Shown here: positions 17,647 to 27,153 of the stretch, one piece after another
How the letters are laid out: each line of letters begins with the position of its first letter
How positions within the stretch are numbered: the first letter of the stretch is position 1
Assembly (NCBI RefSeq): GCF_002770595.1
Contig: NZ_CP022986.1
Span: forward strand, 682,001 to 746,000
DNA: 64,000 bases
Source of the DNA: Chryseobacterium camelliae
Lineage (GTDB): Bacteria > Bacteroidota > Bacteroidia > Flavobacteriales > Weeksellaceae
Direction: 5' to 3'
The notes under the pieces: model-generated
What the model was told of the DNA's origin: nothing
The model's database searches: none
Seen by the model: the letters and a program-made list of their open reading frames with translations, nothing else
Program-made: the position numbers and the translations under genes

Positions 17647-18063
17647 TGAAAATAGGAATTTCTATCCGGAATGCACGATTTATGGTTACAATTTATTTTT
17701 TAGAATGGTATATGATAAGCAGAATTTAGGGCGATTACTTCCGGAAGAGCGATGCATGTGTCATGTTACCGGAATCGGATTATGAAGATTCTCTATTTAT
17801 TGAATAAGATAGCACACCTACGGCGTGCCTTAAATGTACTACTGTTTATGTACTGTTTATGTACTACATAGATACTGCTCCATCCGGAGCAGAATTTTTA
17901 AAATAAAATTTCTAACAAGTTTAAGTTAATATAAAAACTTTTAAAATAAAATTCGCTCGCAGATCAGGCGGATTATGCAGATCCGAATACAAATCAAAAT
18001 CTGCGCAACCTATACAATCAGCGAGTTATAAAAACAGATTTCGCAGTTATGGCAAACAGGCAG
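17647..18063. repeat. Intergenic region with palindromic repeat-like elements
   Basis: About 420 bp without a gene. It contains a perfect hairpin CTGCTCC-atcc-GGAGCAG (17873-17890 region), a direct repeat of 'actgtttatgtact', and a pair of related phrases 'gcagatcaggcggattatgcagat' and 'aaaatctgcgcaacc'. The style (short G/C-rich palindromes between convergent or unrelated genes) is that of multicopy intergenic repeats of flavobacterial genomes. I cannot count copies in the genome from here. Confidence 0.4.
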
Positions 18064-18101
18064 AAAAAAGCGCTTCCAATAAGATCATTGAAAGCGCTTT
18101 T
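18064..18101 (-). terminator. Terminator after ychF
   Basis: AAAAGCGCTT-c-CAAT / ATTG-a-AAGCGCTTTT with a 6-nt loop, followed on the minus strand by a T-run. Sits 25 bp past the ychF stop. Confidence 0.85.
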
Positions 18102-18125
18102 ATATAACTAATCTCAATCGTATTT

Positions 18126-19217
18126 CTAAACGTTGAATCTGAAGTGCATGATGTCCCCGTCTTTTACGATATATTCTTTTCCTTCCACGGAAAGTTTACC
18201 GGCTTCCTTCACTTTCGCCTCGGAACCGTAGGTCATATAATCGTCATACTTGATCACTTCCGCACGGATGAATCCTTTCTCAAAATCGGTGTGGATTACC
18301 CCTGCTGCCTGTGGTGCTGTCCATCCCTGACCAATGGTCCAGGCTCTTACCTCTTTAACCCCGGCCGTAAAATAAGTCTGCAGTTTCAACAGGTCATACG
18401 CCTTTCTGATCAGACGGTTTACACCCGGCTCTGTCAGTCCAAGCTCCTCAAGGAAAATCTCTCTTTCCTCAAAGGTTTCAAGCTCGTTGATGTCAGCTTC
18501 GATCTGTGCAGCCAGTACCACCACTTCTGCACCTTCATTCTTGGCCATTGTTTCAATTTTACCGATCCACTCATTGCCGTTTTTGATGGAATTCTCGTCT
18601 ACATTACAAACATAAAGCACAGGCTTGTTGGTCAACAGCTGAACTTCGGAGACAATAGTCTGCGCGAAATCATCCATCGGAAATTCACGTGCATTTTTGC
18701 CATCTTCCAGGAACTTCTGAAGGTTCTGCAGTATTTCATACGTAAGCAGGTCTTCCTTTTTACCGGATTTAATGAATTTCTTTGCTTTCTCAACTGCCTT
18801 TCCTACGGTTTCAAGGTCTTTCAGCTGAAGTTCGATATCAATGATTTCTTTGTCTCTTAACGGGTCTACAGAACCTTCTACATGGACGATGTTCCCGTTG
18901 TCAAAACATCTTAATACATGAATGATGGCTTCGCACTCCCTGATGTTGGCCAGGAACTGGTTCCCCAGTCCTTCTCCTTTGCTGGCTCCTTTTACCAGGC
19001 CTGCAATATCAACAATCTCCACTACCGCCGGCAAAACCCTTTCAGGCTTTACGATCTTTTCAAGCTCGAATAAACGCTGATCCGGTACGGATACGGTTCC
19101 GAGATTGGGCTCGATGGTACAGAAAGGATAATTGGCTGACTGTGCCTTTGCATTGCTCAGGCAGTTGAAAAGAGTTGATTTACCTACATTCGGCAAGCCT
19201 ACGATTCCACATTTCAT
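18126..19217 (-). CDS. ychF: Redox-regulated ATPase YchF (Obg-family)
   Basis: A 363-residue P-loop NTPase with GLPNVGKSTLF (residues 6-16), DIAGLVKGASKGEGLGN (switch II) and a C-terminal TGS/ubiquitin-like domain (FFTAGVKEVRAW..., HTDFEKGF). YchF hydrolyses ATP in preference to GTP because its G4 motif departs from NKxD; here it is NVDE. It binds ribosomes and modulates oxidative stress responses. Length and domains are normal. Confidence 0.95.
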   Translation of the reverse strand: MKCGIVGLPNVGKSTLFNCLSNAKAQSANYPFCTIEPNLGTVSVPDQRLFELEKIVKPERVLPAVVEIVDIAGLVKGASKGEGLGNQFLANIRECEAIIHVLRCFDNGNIVHVEGSVDPLRDKEIIDIELQLKDLETVGKAVEKAKKFIKSGKKEDLLTYEILQNLQKFLEDGKNAREFPMDDFAQTIVSEVQLLTNKPVLYVCNVDENSIKNGNEWIGKIETMAKNEGAEVVVLAAQIEADINELETFEEREIFLEELGLTEPGVNRLIRKAYDLLKLQTYFTAGVKEVRAWTIGQGWTAPQAAGVIHTDFEKGFIRAEVIKYDDYMTYGSEAKVKEAGKLSVEGKEYIVKDGDIMHFRFNV

Positions 19218-19334
19218 ATTGTAAAATTCTAAGTTTTAAATTTATCGCCCGGGGTTAACAATAGTTCCTTATCAATATGGAAACCCCGGGCTTTCAGGCC
19301 GCAAAGATAGTGATTTTAAGGACAGTTTCATAAT

Positions 19335-19361
19335 AAAAAATCTGCCGGAAAACCGGCAGAT
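19335..19361 (-). terminator. Terminator after ferritin
   Basis: Minus strand: ATCTGCCGG-TTTT-CCGGCAGAT then TTTTTTATT. A perfect 9-bp stem. Confidence 0.9.
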
Positions 19362-19393
19362 CGTGACTGTATTGTGTCGAAATTTGTTTTATG

Positions 19394-19945
19394 TTATGGA
19401 TTTGCACCAGTAGCATCCTGTGCCTGTTCTGCATCGTCCGGAAGCGTTTCAAGCGTTTTATCCAGTGCAAACAGCGATTCGTCCGTTGCCCTGTCTCCCC
19501 CTGCAATTTTCAGTTTATCAATCAGGTTCATGGCAAATGTTTCTTCTTCAATCTGTTCTTTCACGAACCACTGAAGGAAATTCCATGATGCCCAGTCTTT
19601 CTCTTCCAATGCCATATCAACCAGTTTATAGATGGCGGTCGTATTATCCACCTCATGCTGGAAAACAAGGTCGAAGCAGTGCGTTAGGCTTTTTGGTTCT
19701 TCTCCCGGAGCTGGCAATTCGGTAATTTTAGGCTTACCTCCTCTGTTCAGTACATACTGCATGAATTTTACGGCATGGTCCCTTTCTTCCTGGGCATGGC
19801 GAAACAGAAAATTTGAAATTCCACCGTATCCTTTATCGGCAGCCCAGATTCCGTATGAAAAATAAACTCTTGACTGTAAATCTTCTGTATTCATCTGGTC
19901 GCTTAGTGCCTTTTCAAGCCTCGGTGAAAGTCTGTTGGTATTCAT
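19394..19945 (-). CDS. Ferritin (bacterial FtnA type)
   Basis: 183 residues with the four-helix ferritin layout. Ferroxidase-centre residues appear in HAQEERDHA (Glu/His) and in EQIEEETFAMNLIDKL. It stores iron as a 24-subunit cage. The C-terminal ~25 residues (DDAEQAQDATGANP) form a short polar tail beyond the usual fifth helix. It stands alone between ychF and the GH10-like gene, with its own promoter box and terminator. Confidence 0.93.
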   Translation of the reverse strand: MNTNRLSPRLEKALSDQMNTEDLQSRVYFSYGIWAADKGYGGISNFLFRHAQEERDHAVKFMQYVLNRGGKPKITELPAPGEEPKSLTHCFDLVFQHEVDNTTAIYKLVDMALEEKDWASWNFLQWFVKEQIEEETFAMNLIDKLKIAGGDRATDESLFALDKTLETLPDDAEQAQDATGANP

Positions 19946-19980
19946 AATTTATATTTTTGATGATTATGCCAGATAAGATG

Positions 19981-19988
19981 CAAAAATA
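19981..19988 (-). promoter_or_regulatory. -7 box for ferritin
   Basis: Minus strand TATTTTTG, perfect TAnnTTTG match, 36 bp before the start. No clear -33 element. Confidence 0.5.
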
Positions 19989-20330
19989 GTTCCGTGAAAG
20001 AACCGATCAGTTATAGCAATCTTTAAACAACACAAACAACCTATTGAAAAACAATCATTTACCCTTTAGTTTATAGTTATTCTAAACTTCATCCGGCGAT
20101 TAAACCTGTATTTTGTGGCGAGATCTTCTCTTTTTCAAGCTTTATCAATTCTTAATTCCGGGAGCTTTTTCCTGCTTTCCGCTGCAATCTTTTTTTCAAA
20201 AAGGATTTCCGCTTCAATCAGGGCTAGGCTGGCGGGATTTTGTTGAGGTATAGGCCGACAATGGTATTGATAATTGATCATTGATAATTGATGATTCATT
20301 GCGTAGAAACAGTTACCCTTAAACAGCAAA
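19989..20330. repeat. Intergenic region with repeat-like sequence
   Basis: About 340 bp with no credible gene. It includes a 'ttgataattgatcattgataattgatgattcatt' type tract of short TGAT/AATT direct repeats (20270-20300), and next to it a block of conserved character (20155-20245) whose minus-strand reading is open but shows no family. This looks like a multicopy intergenic element, to be checked against the rest of the genome. Confidence 0.35.
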
Positions 20331-20356
20331 AAATCCCGCAGAAAAACTTACGGGAT
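20327..20356 (-). terminator. Terminator after GH10-like gene
   Basis: Minus strand: ATCCCG / CGGGAT stem with a 12-nt loop, then TTTTTTG. Confidence 0.65.
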
Positions 20357-20378
20357 CATGTATATACTTTTATACGGT

Positions 20379-21959
20379 TTATTTTATTTTCCGGGCCATA
20401 TAATCACTTTCATTTCCAAGGCGGTCGATCGCTTTAACGGCTACGCCATTCAGTACTTTTCCGCCTTTGGATTTCGGGATGTCTCTGGAAAGCTGGTCCA
20501 GGGTCAGGATTTCCGTTTCCCATACACCGTTATACTGGGTGAACAGCACCCATTGGAAAACTTCCTTGAGATTGGAAGTACTCCAGCTTGCCCGTACAGC
20601 ATTTCCGGCGTCAGCCACAAACAATGTCGGCGCCTTTAGCGGGACAGCTTTGATCCAGGGTGATTTAGGCACCAGGACTTTCTCTTTGTACGGACCATTT
20701 TTAAGCGCAGACAGCATACCCGGATTTTTCGTAAGCCCGGCAATGCTCCAGTGGATCTCACCGGCATCACTGCCCAAAACCTGACGGGAAATATCGATCT
20801 GGTTTCGGATCTCAGAAGGTCGGTCATGGGACTTGACCTCAATGGTATTCAGGCCAGGCCATAAATGCCGTTTCATGGTATTTTCAGATGCCCACCAGTT
20901 GAGCAGGGCACCGAAGCCCTGTCCTTTGGAATCTACCGGCCAATAGAGCTGGGGCGAAAAATAATCTACCCAGCCTTTATTCAGCCATAATTTTGCATCG
21001 GCGTACAGCTCATCAAACTGGGATGAACCCACAACCCCCTGAGGATATCCCGGTTTCCAGATCCCGAACGGGCTGATCCCGAATTTTACATAGTCTTTTT
21101 CCGCATGGATCTCTTTGTAGATCCGCTCTACAAATCTGTTGACGTTATCCCGTCTCCAGTCGGCCCTGGATAAGGTACCTCCGCTGCTTAGGTAAGCATT
21201 CCAGCTTGCCGTATCCGGGAAATCCGCACCGCGGTTGTAGGCGGAATACGGATAAAAATAGTCATCAAAATGTACTCCGTCTATATCATATCTCTTTACC
21301 AGGTCTCTCACGACATTGGAAACGTGGCCCTGCGTTTTGGGATTCGCGGGATCGAACCAGTACATTCCGTTTTTAAGCCTCACCACCATATCGGGAAGCT
21401 TATTGACCATTGAAAGGCTGCTGACCGGTCCGCCGTTGGAATGGTGGGCACGGTAAGGGTTCAGCCAGACATGCAGCTCAATCCCTCTTTTATGCGCCTC
21501 TTCAATCCAGAACTGCAGAGGATCATAATTCGGGTAAGGGGCACGGCCTGTTTCGCCGGTCAGGAAGTAAGACCAGGGTTCGATTTCACTGGTATATAAA
21601 GCATCCGCTGAAGGACGTACCTGGAAGATGACGGCATTAAAATTATTATCGGCAAGCATATTCAGCATGCCTATCGCTTCGGCTTTCTGCTGCTCTACGG
21701 ATAAATTGTTCCTTGACGGCCAGTTGATATTGGCGACACTGGCCACCCAGGCGCCGCGGAATTCACGGCCGATCACCGGAAGATTGGTCCTGTAGTTTTC
21801 TTCCGGCTCTGCTTTTATAGGAGGCGGTTTAGGAAGGGATGCTGTCTGAGGAGCCGGTTTCCTGCCCGTACTGGAGGTCGCTGCTTTCTGTGAAGAGCAC
21901 GATCCCATGGCAATAGCTGAGAAAAACAGGGCCGGATAAGTGATATTTCTGATGTTCAT
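20379..21959 (-). CDS. GH10-like family lipoprotein (DUF187 / GHL10)
   Basis: A 526-residue protein. It has a lipoprotein signal peptide with lipobox MGSC (Cys20) and a proline-rich linker. From about residue 62 comes a (beta/alpha)8-type domain of the DUF187/GHL10 family: REFRGAWVASVANINWPS, VIFQVRPSADALYTSE, ELHVWLNPYRAH, DGVHFDDYFYPY. A smaller C-terminal beta domain follows. Members such as YngK/YddW-like proteins are thought to act on peptidoglycan or surface glycans; the substrate here is not known. Anchored in the outer or inner membrane on the periplasmic side. Confidence 0.88.
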   Translation of the reverse strand: MNIRNITYPALFFSAIAMGSCSSQKAATSSTGRKPAPQTASLPKPPPIKAEPEENYRTNLPVIGREFRGAWVASVANINWPSRNNLSVEQQKAEAIGMLNMLADNNFNAVIFQVRPSADALYTSEIEPWSYFLTGETGRAPYPNYDPLQFWIEEAHKRGIELHVWLNPYRAHHSNGGPVSSLSMVNKLPDMVVRLKNGMYWFDPANPKTQGHVSNVVRDLVKRYDIDGVHFDDYFYPYSAYNRGADFPDTASWNAYLSSGGTLSRADWRRDNVNRFVERIYKEIHAEKDYVKFGISPFGIWKPGYPQGVVGSSQFDELYADAKLWLNKGWVDYFSPQLYWPVDSKGQGFGALLNWWASENTMKRHLWPGLNTIEVKSHDRPSEIRNQIDISRQVLGSDAGEIHWSIAGLTKNPGMLSALKNGPYKEKVLVPKSPWIKAVPLKAPTLFVADAGNAVRASWSTSNLKEVFQWVLFTQYNGVWETEILTLDQLSRDIPKSKGGKVLNGVAVKAIDRLGNESDYMARKIK

Positions 21960-21963
21960 AAAG

Positions 21964-21971
21964 CAAAAATA
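21964..21971 (-). promoter_or_regulatory. -7 box very close to the GH10-like start
   Basis: Minus strand TATTTTTG, a perfect match, only 4 bp before the ATG at 21959. If used, transcription would begin at or within the start codon, giving a leaderless mRNA; otherwise the true start is downstream or the match is chance. Confidence 0.35.
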
Positions 21972-22058
21972 ATGTTATTCCTTTTTATTAGGAAATAGGA
22001 TGGTCCCAAAATGATGCATGGAATATGAATTAACGGTTATTTTTTTTGATTGCTGTCA

Positions 22059-23162
22059 TTATTCAAGTCTTTCCTGAAGCACGAATCCTTCCCTGCCATC
22101 CTGAATTCGTATATGGTACCATGATCCGGTTACCGCAAGGATCCGGACGGAAGTTTTGTCATTCAATACATCCAGGACTTCATACTGAATTCCCGGACCT
22201 GAACGAAGGTTGGTTCCCGCTTTACTATATTTCGATTCAGGAACAGTGGTTTTTGAATTCAGTTGAGGCACCGGCCGTGTCCTGATGTAAGGATAAGGAT
22301 CCACTGCTCCTCCCATAGTATAGATTCCGAAATGGAGATGTGTCGGTCCTCCTGCGGCATTTCCTGTATTGCCTACCCAGCCCAGTGTGTCGCCGGTCTT
22401 TACCTTTCTTCCGCTTGCGGTCAGGATGCTGTCGAGATGTGCATAGTAAAAGGAATTTCCCAGCACTGCATCCCGCTGCCACACCTGTTTACCACCCAGC
22501 CCCTGATTTCCGGTACGGGTAATCAACCCATCGGTCACTGCAACGACCGGCGTTTTTCTCGGCGCAAAAATATCGACGCCTTCATGACTCCTGCCGCCGC
22601 CGTCCCGGCTCGCGCCCCAGAAACTCTGGACATTACGGTTTCCTTTGCCTGCCACCGGGAAAGCCAATGATGGCTGTGTATACCATATCAGCCCAAAATT
22701 TTCGGAAAACTGTATTTCCGGCTGTATGACCACTTTATACAAACCGGTATTTTCTATTGAGGCTGAAAACTTATTGTTAGCCATCAGGCTGCTTTCAGCC
22801 TGACCAGCTCCTGAACCCGGAGCCAGGATGTCAACAAAAATCTTTGTGTTGGGGTTGCTGACATTGCTTTCAATGATGAGCTGCTCGCCTTTTTTCAGGT
22901 CCAGTGAATAGCCGATGGCGTTTCTGCCGGTTAAATCCGCCGCCATCGTGAATGGAGTTCCTTCAGGAATAGTAAGCCGGTTCGCTACCGCTGTGGAAAA
23001 ACTTCGTTTCCAATTGGCCATGGCAGTATCGGATCCAGAAAAGCTGCGCTCGTATTTACTGCGTTCAGAAGTTTCAAAAATATTTTTGGGCACTTTCAGT
23101 CCGTCACAGGATAGCAACAGGAGCATGGTTCCAACGAACAGTGATGCGGGTTTCAGTTTACT
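22059..23162 (-). CDS. M23 family metallopeptidase lipoprotein with SH3 domain
   Basis: About 367 residues from MSKLKPASLF, chosen because it begins a lipoprotein signal with lipobox LLSC; an ATG 12 codons upstream (23198) would spoil it. The M23 endopeptidase domain (LytM type) lies at about 180-310: first zinc ligands in SHEGVDIF (HxxxD) and the HLHFGIY motif near 280. The last ~60 residues form a bacterial SH3-like domain (GTNLRSGPGIQYEVLDVL). It should hydrolyse peptidoglycan cross-bridges or act as an activator. Upstream of the M23 domain lies a PPC-like beta domain (ENTGLYKVVIQPEI). Confidence 0.9.
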   Translation of the reverse strand, partial: SKLKPASLFVGTMLLLLSCDGLKVPKNIFETSERSKYERSFSGSDTAMANWKRSFSTAVANRLTIPEGTPFTMAADLTGRNAIGYSLDLKKGEQLIIESNVSNPNTKIFVDILAPGSGAGQAESSLMANNKFSASIENTGLYKVVIQPEIQFSENFGLIWYTQPSLAFPVAGKGNRNVQSFWGASRDGGGRSHEGVDIFAPRKTPVVAVTDGLITRTGNQGLGGKQVWQRDAVLGNSFYYAHLDSILTASGRKVKTGDTLGWVGNTGNAAGGPTHLHFGIYTMGGAVDPYPYIRTRPVPQLNSKTTVPESKYSKAGTNLRSGPGIQYEVLDVLNDKTSVRILAVTGSWYHIRIQDGREGFVLQERLE

Positions 23163-23380
23163 CATGACTGGGAAAATGCAAAAATGCAGCCGTGGCAAGA
23201 AATGGCGGATGATTGCTTAAGCAACTGATACAAGCTTCCGGAAATGCTGAAAATCCTGGATGAGAAGATCAGAAAATAAAAGTCGAACTTTATGCGGATC
23301 AACAGGCTTTTAACGCAATTGCATAAAAAGCTATTGTCTGGTTTGGTTATGGTCCGGCTATATGTTATTAAGTATAAATC

Positions 23381-23413
23381 AAACCTTCAAGGTTTTGAAA
23401 ACCTTGAAGGTTT
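23381..23413. repeat. Near-perfect 33-bp palindrome
   Basis: AAACCTTCAAGGTTTT and AAAACCTTGAAGGTTT are reverse complements around one central base. It lies alone between two minus-strand genes with no T-run of its own. Short palindromes of this AAGGTTT type are recurrent in flavobacterial genomes; here only one copy is seen. Confidence 0.6.
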
Positions 23414-23483
23414 AATCCGATCATACAGTAAATGTTATTGTTCAAAAAGAAAATCTTTGTACGCACTTTTTTATGCAGGAAGA

Positions 23484-23879
23484 TTATTCATCTGAACTTC
23501 TGATCCTTTTAAAAATAAATTCCCTGTTATTTTTGATGACCCGTAATGTATCTCCTTCAGCTTTCTTTATGATCCTGAACGGAAGCTCCACCTCCCTCCA
23601 ATAGACCGGAAAATCACTATCCTGAAGGCTGCCTGGAGTCAATAACCTTCTCTCTTCAAAATTTGCGGGATAGTAAATGAAGTTATATTTTTCATTGATG
23701 TACCTTTCGTCATTAATGATAAAAGAGTGTCCGATATTAAACATGCCTTCCCCCGGAATCTCTGCATCGAATGTATAATGGTTGAAATCTTTCAGATCGG
23801 TTTCTTTCTGATGGCATCCTACCATCATAAAGCTGAATACCACCGCCATAAAAAGCACATAAAATTTGTTCATATTCAT
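23484..23879 (-). CDS. Small lipoprotein of unknown function
   Basis: 131 residues with a lipoprotein signal peptide (MNMNKFYVLFMAVVFSFMMVGC, Cys at 22). The mature part is beta-rich and contains no motif I recognise. A second ATG two codons in (MNK...) would serve equally. Precedes the typA gene direction-wise (typA lies upstream on the same strand, 100 bp away) and may be expressed from its read-through. Confidence 0.7.
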   Translation of the reverse strand: MNMNKFYVLFMAVVFSFMMVGCHQKETDLKDFNHYTFDAEIPGEGMFNIGHSFIINDERYINEKYNFIYYPANFEERRLLTPGSLQDSDFPVYWREVELPFRIIKKAEGDTLRVIKNNREFIFKRIRSSDE

Positions 23880-23978
23880 CCTATTTTTCAGTGTAAACGG
23901 GAATTTAAAAAGCCTCCCGTATGATACGGAAGGCTGATATGATATGCTGAAACCATCAGTTTTCAGTGATTGTTGAAA

Positions 23979-25787
23979 TTAAGCTTTTGCGCCTCTTTCC
24001 ACTCTTTTTCTTTCTTCTTCGGAAAGGATTTTCTTTCTCATACGGATGAAATTCGGTGTCACCTCAATGGCTTCGTCACCCTGGATGTATTCCATGCATT
24101 CTTCCAGTGAGAATAAGATTTTCGGAGCGACTCCGGTATCTTTATCTTTTCCTGAGGCTCTCATGTTGTTCAGCTGCTTCGCTTCCACAATGTTTACCAC
24201 AAGGTCTCCCGGCTTGTTCTGCTCACCGATGATCATTCCCGCATAGATTTCCTCACCCGGATCTACGAAGAACTTACCTCTGTCCTGTAATTTAGCGATG
24301 GAATATTCCGTAGCAGGTCCCTGGGTTTTGCTGATCAGTACCCCGTTGTTTCTTCCCGGAATAGCACCTTTGAAAGGCTTGTACTCTGTGAAACGGTGTG
24401 CCATGATCGCTTCTCCTGCCGTAGCGGTAAGCATCTGGGAACGCAGTCCGATGAGACCTCTGGAAGGAATTTCAAATTCCATATGCTGCATTTCACCTTT
24501 GGTTTCCATGATGTGAAGGTCCCCTTTTCTCTGGGTAGCCAGGTCGATTACTCTCGAAGCATATTCTTCCGGAACATCTACTACCAAAGATTCATAAGGC
24601 TCCAGTTTTTGTCCGTTTTCGTCTTCTCTCAGGATCACCTGCGGCTGACCAATCGTCATTTCGTAGCCTTCTCTTCTCATCGTTTCGATAAGAACCGATA
24701 AGTGAAGAATACCTCTACCGAACACAAGGAACGTGTTGGCATCATCCGTCTGCTGAACTCTCAAAGCAAGGTTTTTCTCCAGTTCTTTGGTTAACCTTTC
24801 TTTCAGGTGGTTGGACGTTACATATTTACCGTCTTTCCCGAAGAACGGAGAGTTGTTGATGGAGAACGTCATGTTCAGCGTAGGCTCATCGATAGCCGTT
24901 CTTTCCAATGGCTCAGGATTTTCAAGGTCTACGAATGAATCACCGATCTGGAAGGCATCGAAACCAACTACGGCACAGATATCACCGGCCTGTACTTCGG
25001 TTACTTTTTTCTTTCCTAATCCTTCGAAAACATATAATTCCTTTACTTTTCCTTTTACAATCTTTCCGTCTGCCTGGGCAAGACCGATCCACTGGGATTC
25101 TTTGATCTCTCCTCTGGTTACTTTCCCGATCGCGATCCTTCCTAGGAAAGAAGAGAAATCCAGGGAAGTAATCTGCATCTGAAGGGTTCCTTCGCTCACT
25201 TTAGGAGCCGGAACATATTGCAGGATACCATCCAGTAACGGTAAAATATCTTCGGTCTGCTCCAGTGACGTGTTGAACCATCCCTGTTTTGAAGACCCGT
25301 AGAACGTTGGGAAATCCAGCTGCTCTTCCGTAGCTTCCAGGTTGAAGAACAGGTCGAATACCTGATCGTGAACTTCATCCGGACGGCAGTTCGGTTTATC
25401 TACCTTGTTGATAACCACCAATGGCCTTAATCCCAGTTCCAGGGCTTTCTGAAGTACGAAACGGGTCTGTGGCATCGGACCTTCAAAAGCATCTACCAAC
25501 AGGATCACCCCGTCTGCCATTTTCAGAACCCTCTCTACCTCACCACCGAAATCGGCGTGACCAGGGGTATCGATTACATTAATTTTTGTGTCTTTATAAG
25601 TAACAGAAATATTTTTGGATAAGATGGTGATCCCTCTTTCTCTTTCAAGATCATTGTTATCCATGATCAGTTCTCCACTTTCCTGATTTTCTCTGAAAAT
25701 GTTTGTAGCATGAATGATTTTATCAACCAGAGTCGTCTTCCCGTGGTCAACGTGTGCGATAATCGCAATATTTCTAATGTTTTGCAT
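23979..25787 (-). CDS. typA: Ribosome-binding GTPase TypA/BipA
   Basis: A 602-residue translational GTPase. G1 is [10 protein letters not shown] (about 11-20), G3 [12 protein letters not shown] (~72-83) and G4 NKVDKP (~127-132). EF-G-like domains and the specific TypA C-terminal domain follow, with ERGITI in switch I. It assists ribosome assembly and translation under stress or cold. Full length. Confidence 0.97.
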   Translation of the reverse strand: MQNIRNIAIIAHVDHGKTTLVDKIIHATNIFRENQESGELIMDNNDLERERGITILSKNISVTYKDTKINVIDTPGHADFGGEVERVLKMADGVILLVDAFEGPMPQTRFVLQKALELGLRPLVVINKVDKPNCRPDEVHDQVFDLFFNLEATEEQLDFPTFYGSSKQGWFNTSLEQTEDILPLLDGILQYVPAPKVSEGTLQMQITSLDFSSFLGRIAIGKVTRGEIKESQWIGLAQADGKIVKGKVKELYVFEGLGKKKVTEVQAGDICAVVGFDAFQIGDSFVDLENPEPLERTAIDEPTLNMTFSINNSPFFGKDGKYVTSNHLKERLTKELEKNLALRVQQTDDANTFLVFGRGILHLSVLIETMRREGYEMTIGQPQVILREDENGQKLEPYESLVVDVPEEYASRVIDLATQRKGDLHIMETKGEMQHMEFEIPSRGLIGLRSQMLTATAGEAIMAHRFTEYKPFKGAIPGRNNGVLISKTQGPATEYSIAKLQDRGKFFVDPGEEIYAGMIIGEQNKPGDLVVNIVEAKQLNNMRASGKDKDTGVAPKILFSLEECMEYIQGDEAIEVTPNFIRMRKKILSEEERKRVERGAKA

Positions 25788-25805
25788 GAATGATTTTTAC
25801 GGGTG

Positions 25806-25813
25806 CAAAAATA
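25806..25813 (-). promoter_or_regulatory. -7 box for typA
   Basis: Minus strand TATTTTTG, perfect TAnnTTTG, about 19 bp before the ATG. Confidence 0.5.
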
Positions 25814-25956
25814 GTGATTTTAAACCAAATATAACGTATGTTGTATAATTATTTAACAATTTAATAATGAGTGGATTATTTATAACAAGCATGTGAAAAC
25901 CCTGCGATAGCTCTATTCAGGCATATTTATCTGAGCACAGGGGTGTAGTGATATAC

Positions 25957-25985
25957 AGAAGCCCGGATCTTCGATCCGGGCCTCT
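25957..25985 (-). terminator. Terminator after the PfpI-family gene
   Basis: GCCCGGATC-ttc-GATCCGGGC, 9-bp perfect stem extended by CAGA/TCTG on either side. T-run is weak. It lies 36 bp past the stop on the minus strand. Confidence 0.7.
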
Positions 25986-26020
25986 GCTGACTTAATATAT
26001 GCAGTTGAAATGCAGTACGC

Positions 26021-26569
26021 TTATACGGTCTGCTCTTCGTGTTTTCCTTCGTTGATTTCCTCAACGAGCTTTTTGTTGAATGCCGGTAAATCTTCCGGAG
26101 TCCTGCTCGTTACCAGTCCATGGTCGGTAACTACTTCGCTGTCTTCCCAGTCTGCCCCGGCATTTTTTAAATCTTTGCTGATGGATTTTACGGAAGTCAT
26201 ATTTCTTCCTTTCACAACTTCAGCACTGATCAGGATCTGTGGCCCGTGGCAGATTGCTCCTACCGGCTTGTGCTGTTCAAAAAAGTCTCTTACAAAGCTT
26301 AATGCCGTATCATTAGTTCTTAAGGTATCCGGATTGATCACTCCTCCGGGTAACATCAGGGCATCATAATCTGAAGCGGAGGCTTCGTTCAGTGTTTTGT
26401 CTACGGTATATTCTTTACCCCAGTCTTTTTCAGCCCATGCTTTGATGGTTCCTGCTTCAGGGCTGATGATGTGGGCGGTCCAGCCTTGCTGTTCCAAATG
26501 TTCTTTTGGTGATTTCAATTCGCTTTCTTCAAATCCGTGGGTGGCCAAAATGGCAATTTTCTTAGACAT
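26021..26569 (-). CDS. DJ-1/PfpI family protein (type 1 glutamine amidotransferase-like)
   Basis: A 182-residue DJ-1/PfpI superfamily protein. The nucleophile is Cys107 in GAICHGPQ with His108 next to it, and an acidic residue sits in HGFEESE near the N-terminus. The family covers cysteine proteases (PfpI, YhbO) and protein deglycases acting on glyoxal-modified proteins; here the pattern is closest to YhbO/PfpI. Probably a general stress protein. Single gene, terminator as above. Confidence 0.9.
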   Translation of the reverse strand: MSKKIAILATHGFEESELKSPKEHLEQQGWTAHIISPEAGTIKAWAEKDWGKEYTVDKTLNEASASDYDALMLPGGVINPDTLRTNDTALSFVRDFFEQHKPVGAICHGPQILISAEVVKGRNMTSVKSISKDLKNAGADWEDSEVVTDHGLVTSRTPEDLPAFNKKLVEEINEGKHEEQTV

Positions 26570-26895
26570 AATTTTTAATTTGGTGTTATATGGTTAATGA
26601 CTAAGAAAAAATGGTGCCGTGAGAAAAATACAAATGCTAAATGTTTGTTAAAAGATAAATTGTTTATTTACATGGGTAAGATTTCAAACGAGGTGGTCGT
26701 TAATCTCTTTTAAGTATTTGAACATATTTTTGGTCACAAAGGTCTTCGAAAGACTCAGCATAACCTATTTCACTTAGCAAATGATAGCCCTGTTTAATGA
26801 TCTATGCTTTTTGTGATGAGCAAAAACAAAAAAATCTGCGTGTGAATAAAAAAACCGTTGATGGGACCAAATTCTTTGAAAAGGATGTTTCAGTT
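26570..26895. other. Gene-free 325-bp stretch
   Basis: I see no credible gene or repeat here. It should hold the promoter of the minus-strand PfpI gene and the end of the DUF1294 gene. Confidence 0.5.
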
Positions 26896-27153
26896 TCAAA
26901 AATGATAAAGCAGCGCATAAATGATCAAACTCTGCAGGAGGATGACCAATGCGGTTTTGAAAAGAAAGGATTTTTTAGAGGTTTTATGCCGGTAGGAAAT
27001 CATTCCGAGGATTGCGCCGGCGGTTCCGCCAAGGAAAGTCAGAAAAAGGAGTACCGATTCCGGAATTCGCCGCTGATGCTTTTTAGCCCGGCGTTTGTCG
27101 AGGCCGAATGTAAGGAAGGTGATCAGCGTGGAGATAATGAAAAAATACTTCAT
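26896..27153 (-). CDS. DUF1294 small membrane protein
   Basis: An 85-residue protein from MKYFFII. The start is chosen because the upstream part of the frame has no conserved content. It shows the DUF1294 pattern: FGLDKRRAKKHQRRIPES, a GG in TFLGGTAGAILGM, and RHKTSKKSF. Two or three membrane segments flank these. Function unknown; the family is often found alone or fused to cold-shock domains. Confidence 0.85.
   Translation of the reverse strand: MKYFFIISTLITFLTFGLDKRRAKKHQRRIPESVLLFLTFLGGTAGAILGMISYRHKTSKKSFLFKTALVILLQSLIIYALLYHF

Noticed and set aside
18144..18860. Plus-strand open frame (238 codons)
   Set aside because: Antisense to ychF; composition is that of a shadow frame.
19248..19292. 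GC-rich inverted repeat CCCGGGGTT / AACCCCGGG
   Set aside because: Found between ychF and ferritin, but with a 24-nt loop and no T-run I cannot support it as a terminator; left as an unexplained hairpin.
20135..20329. Small minus-strand open frame (64 codons)
   Set aside because: Covers short direct repeats and a block of repeat-like sequence; no start signal.
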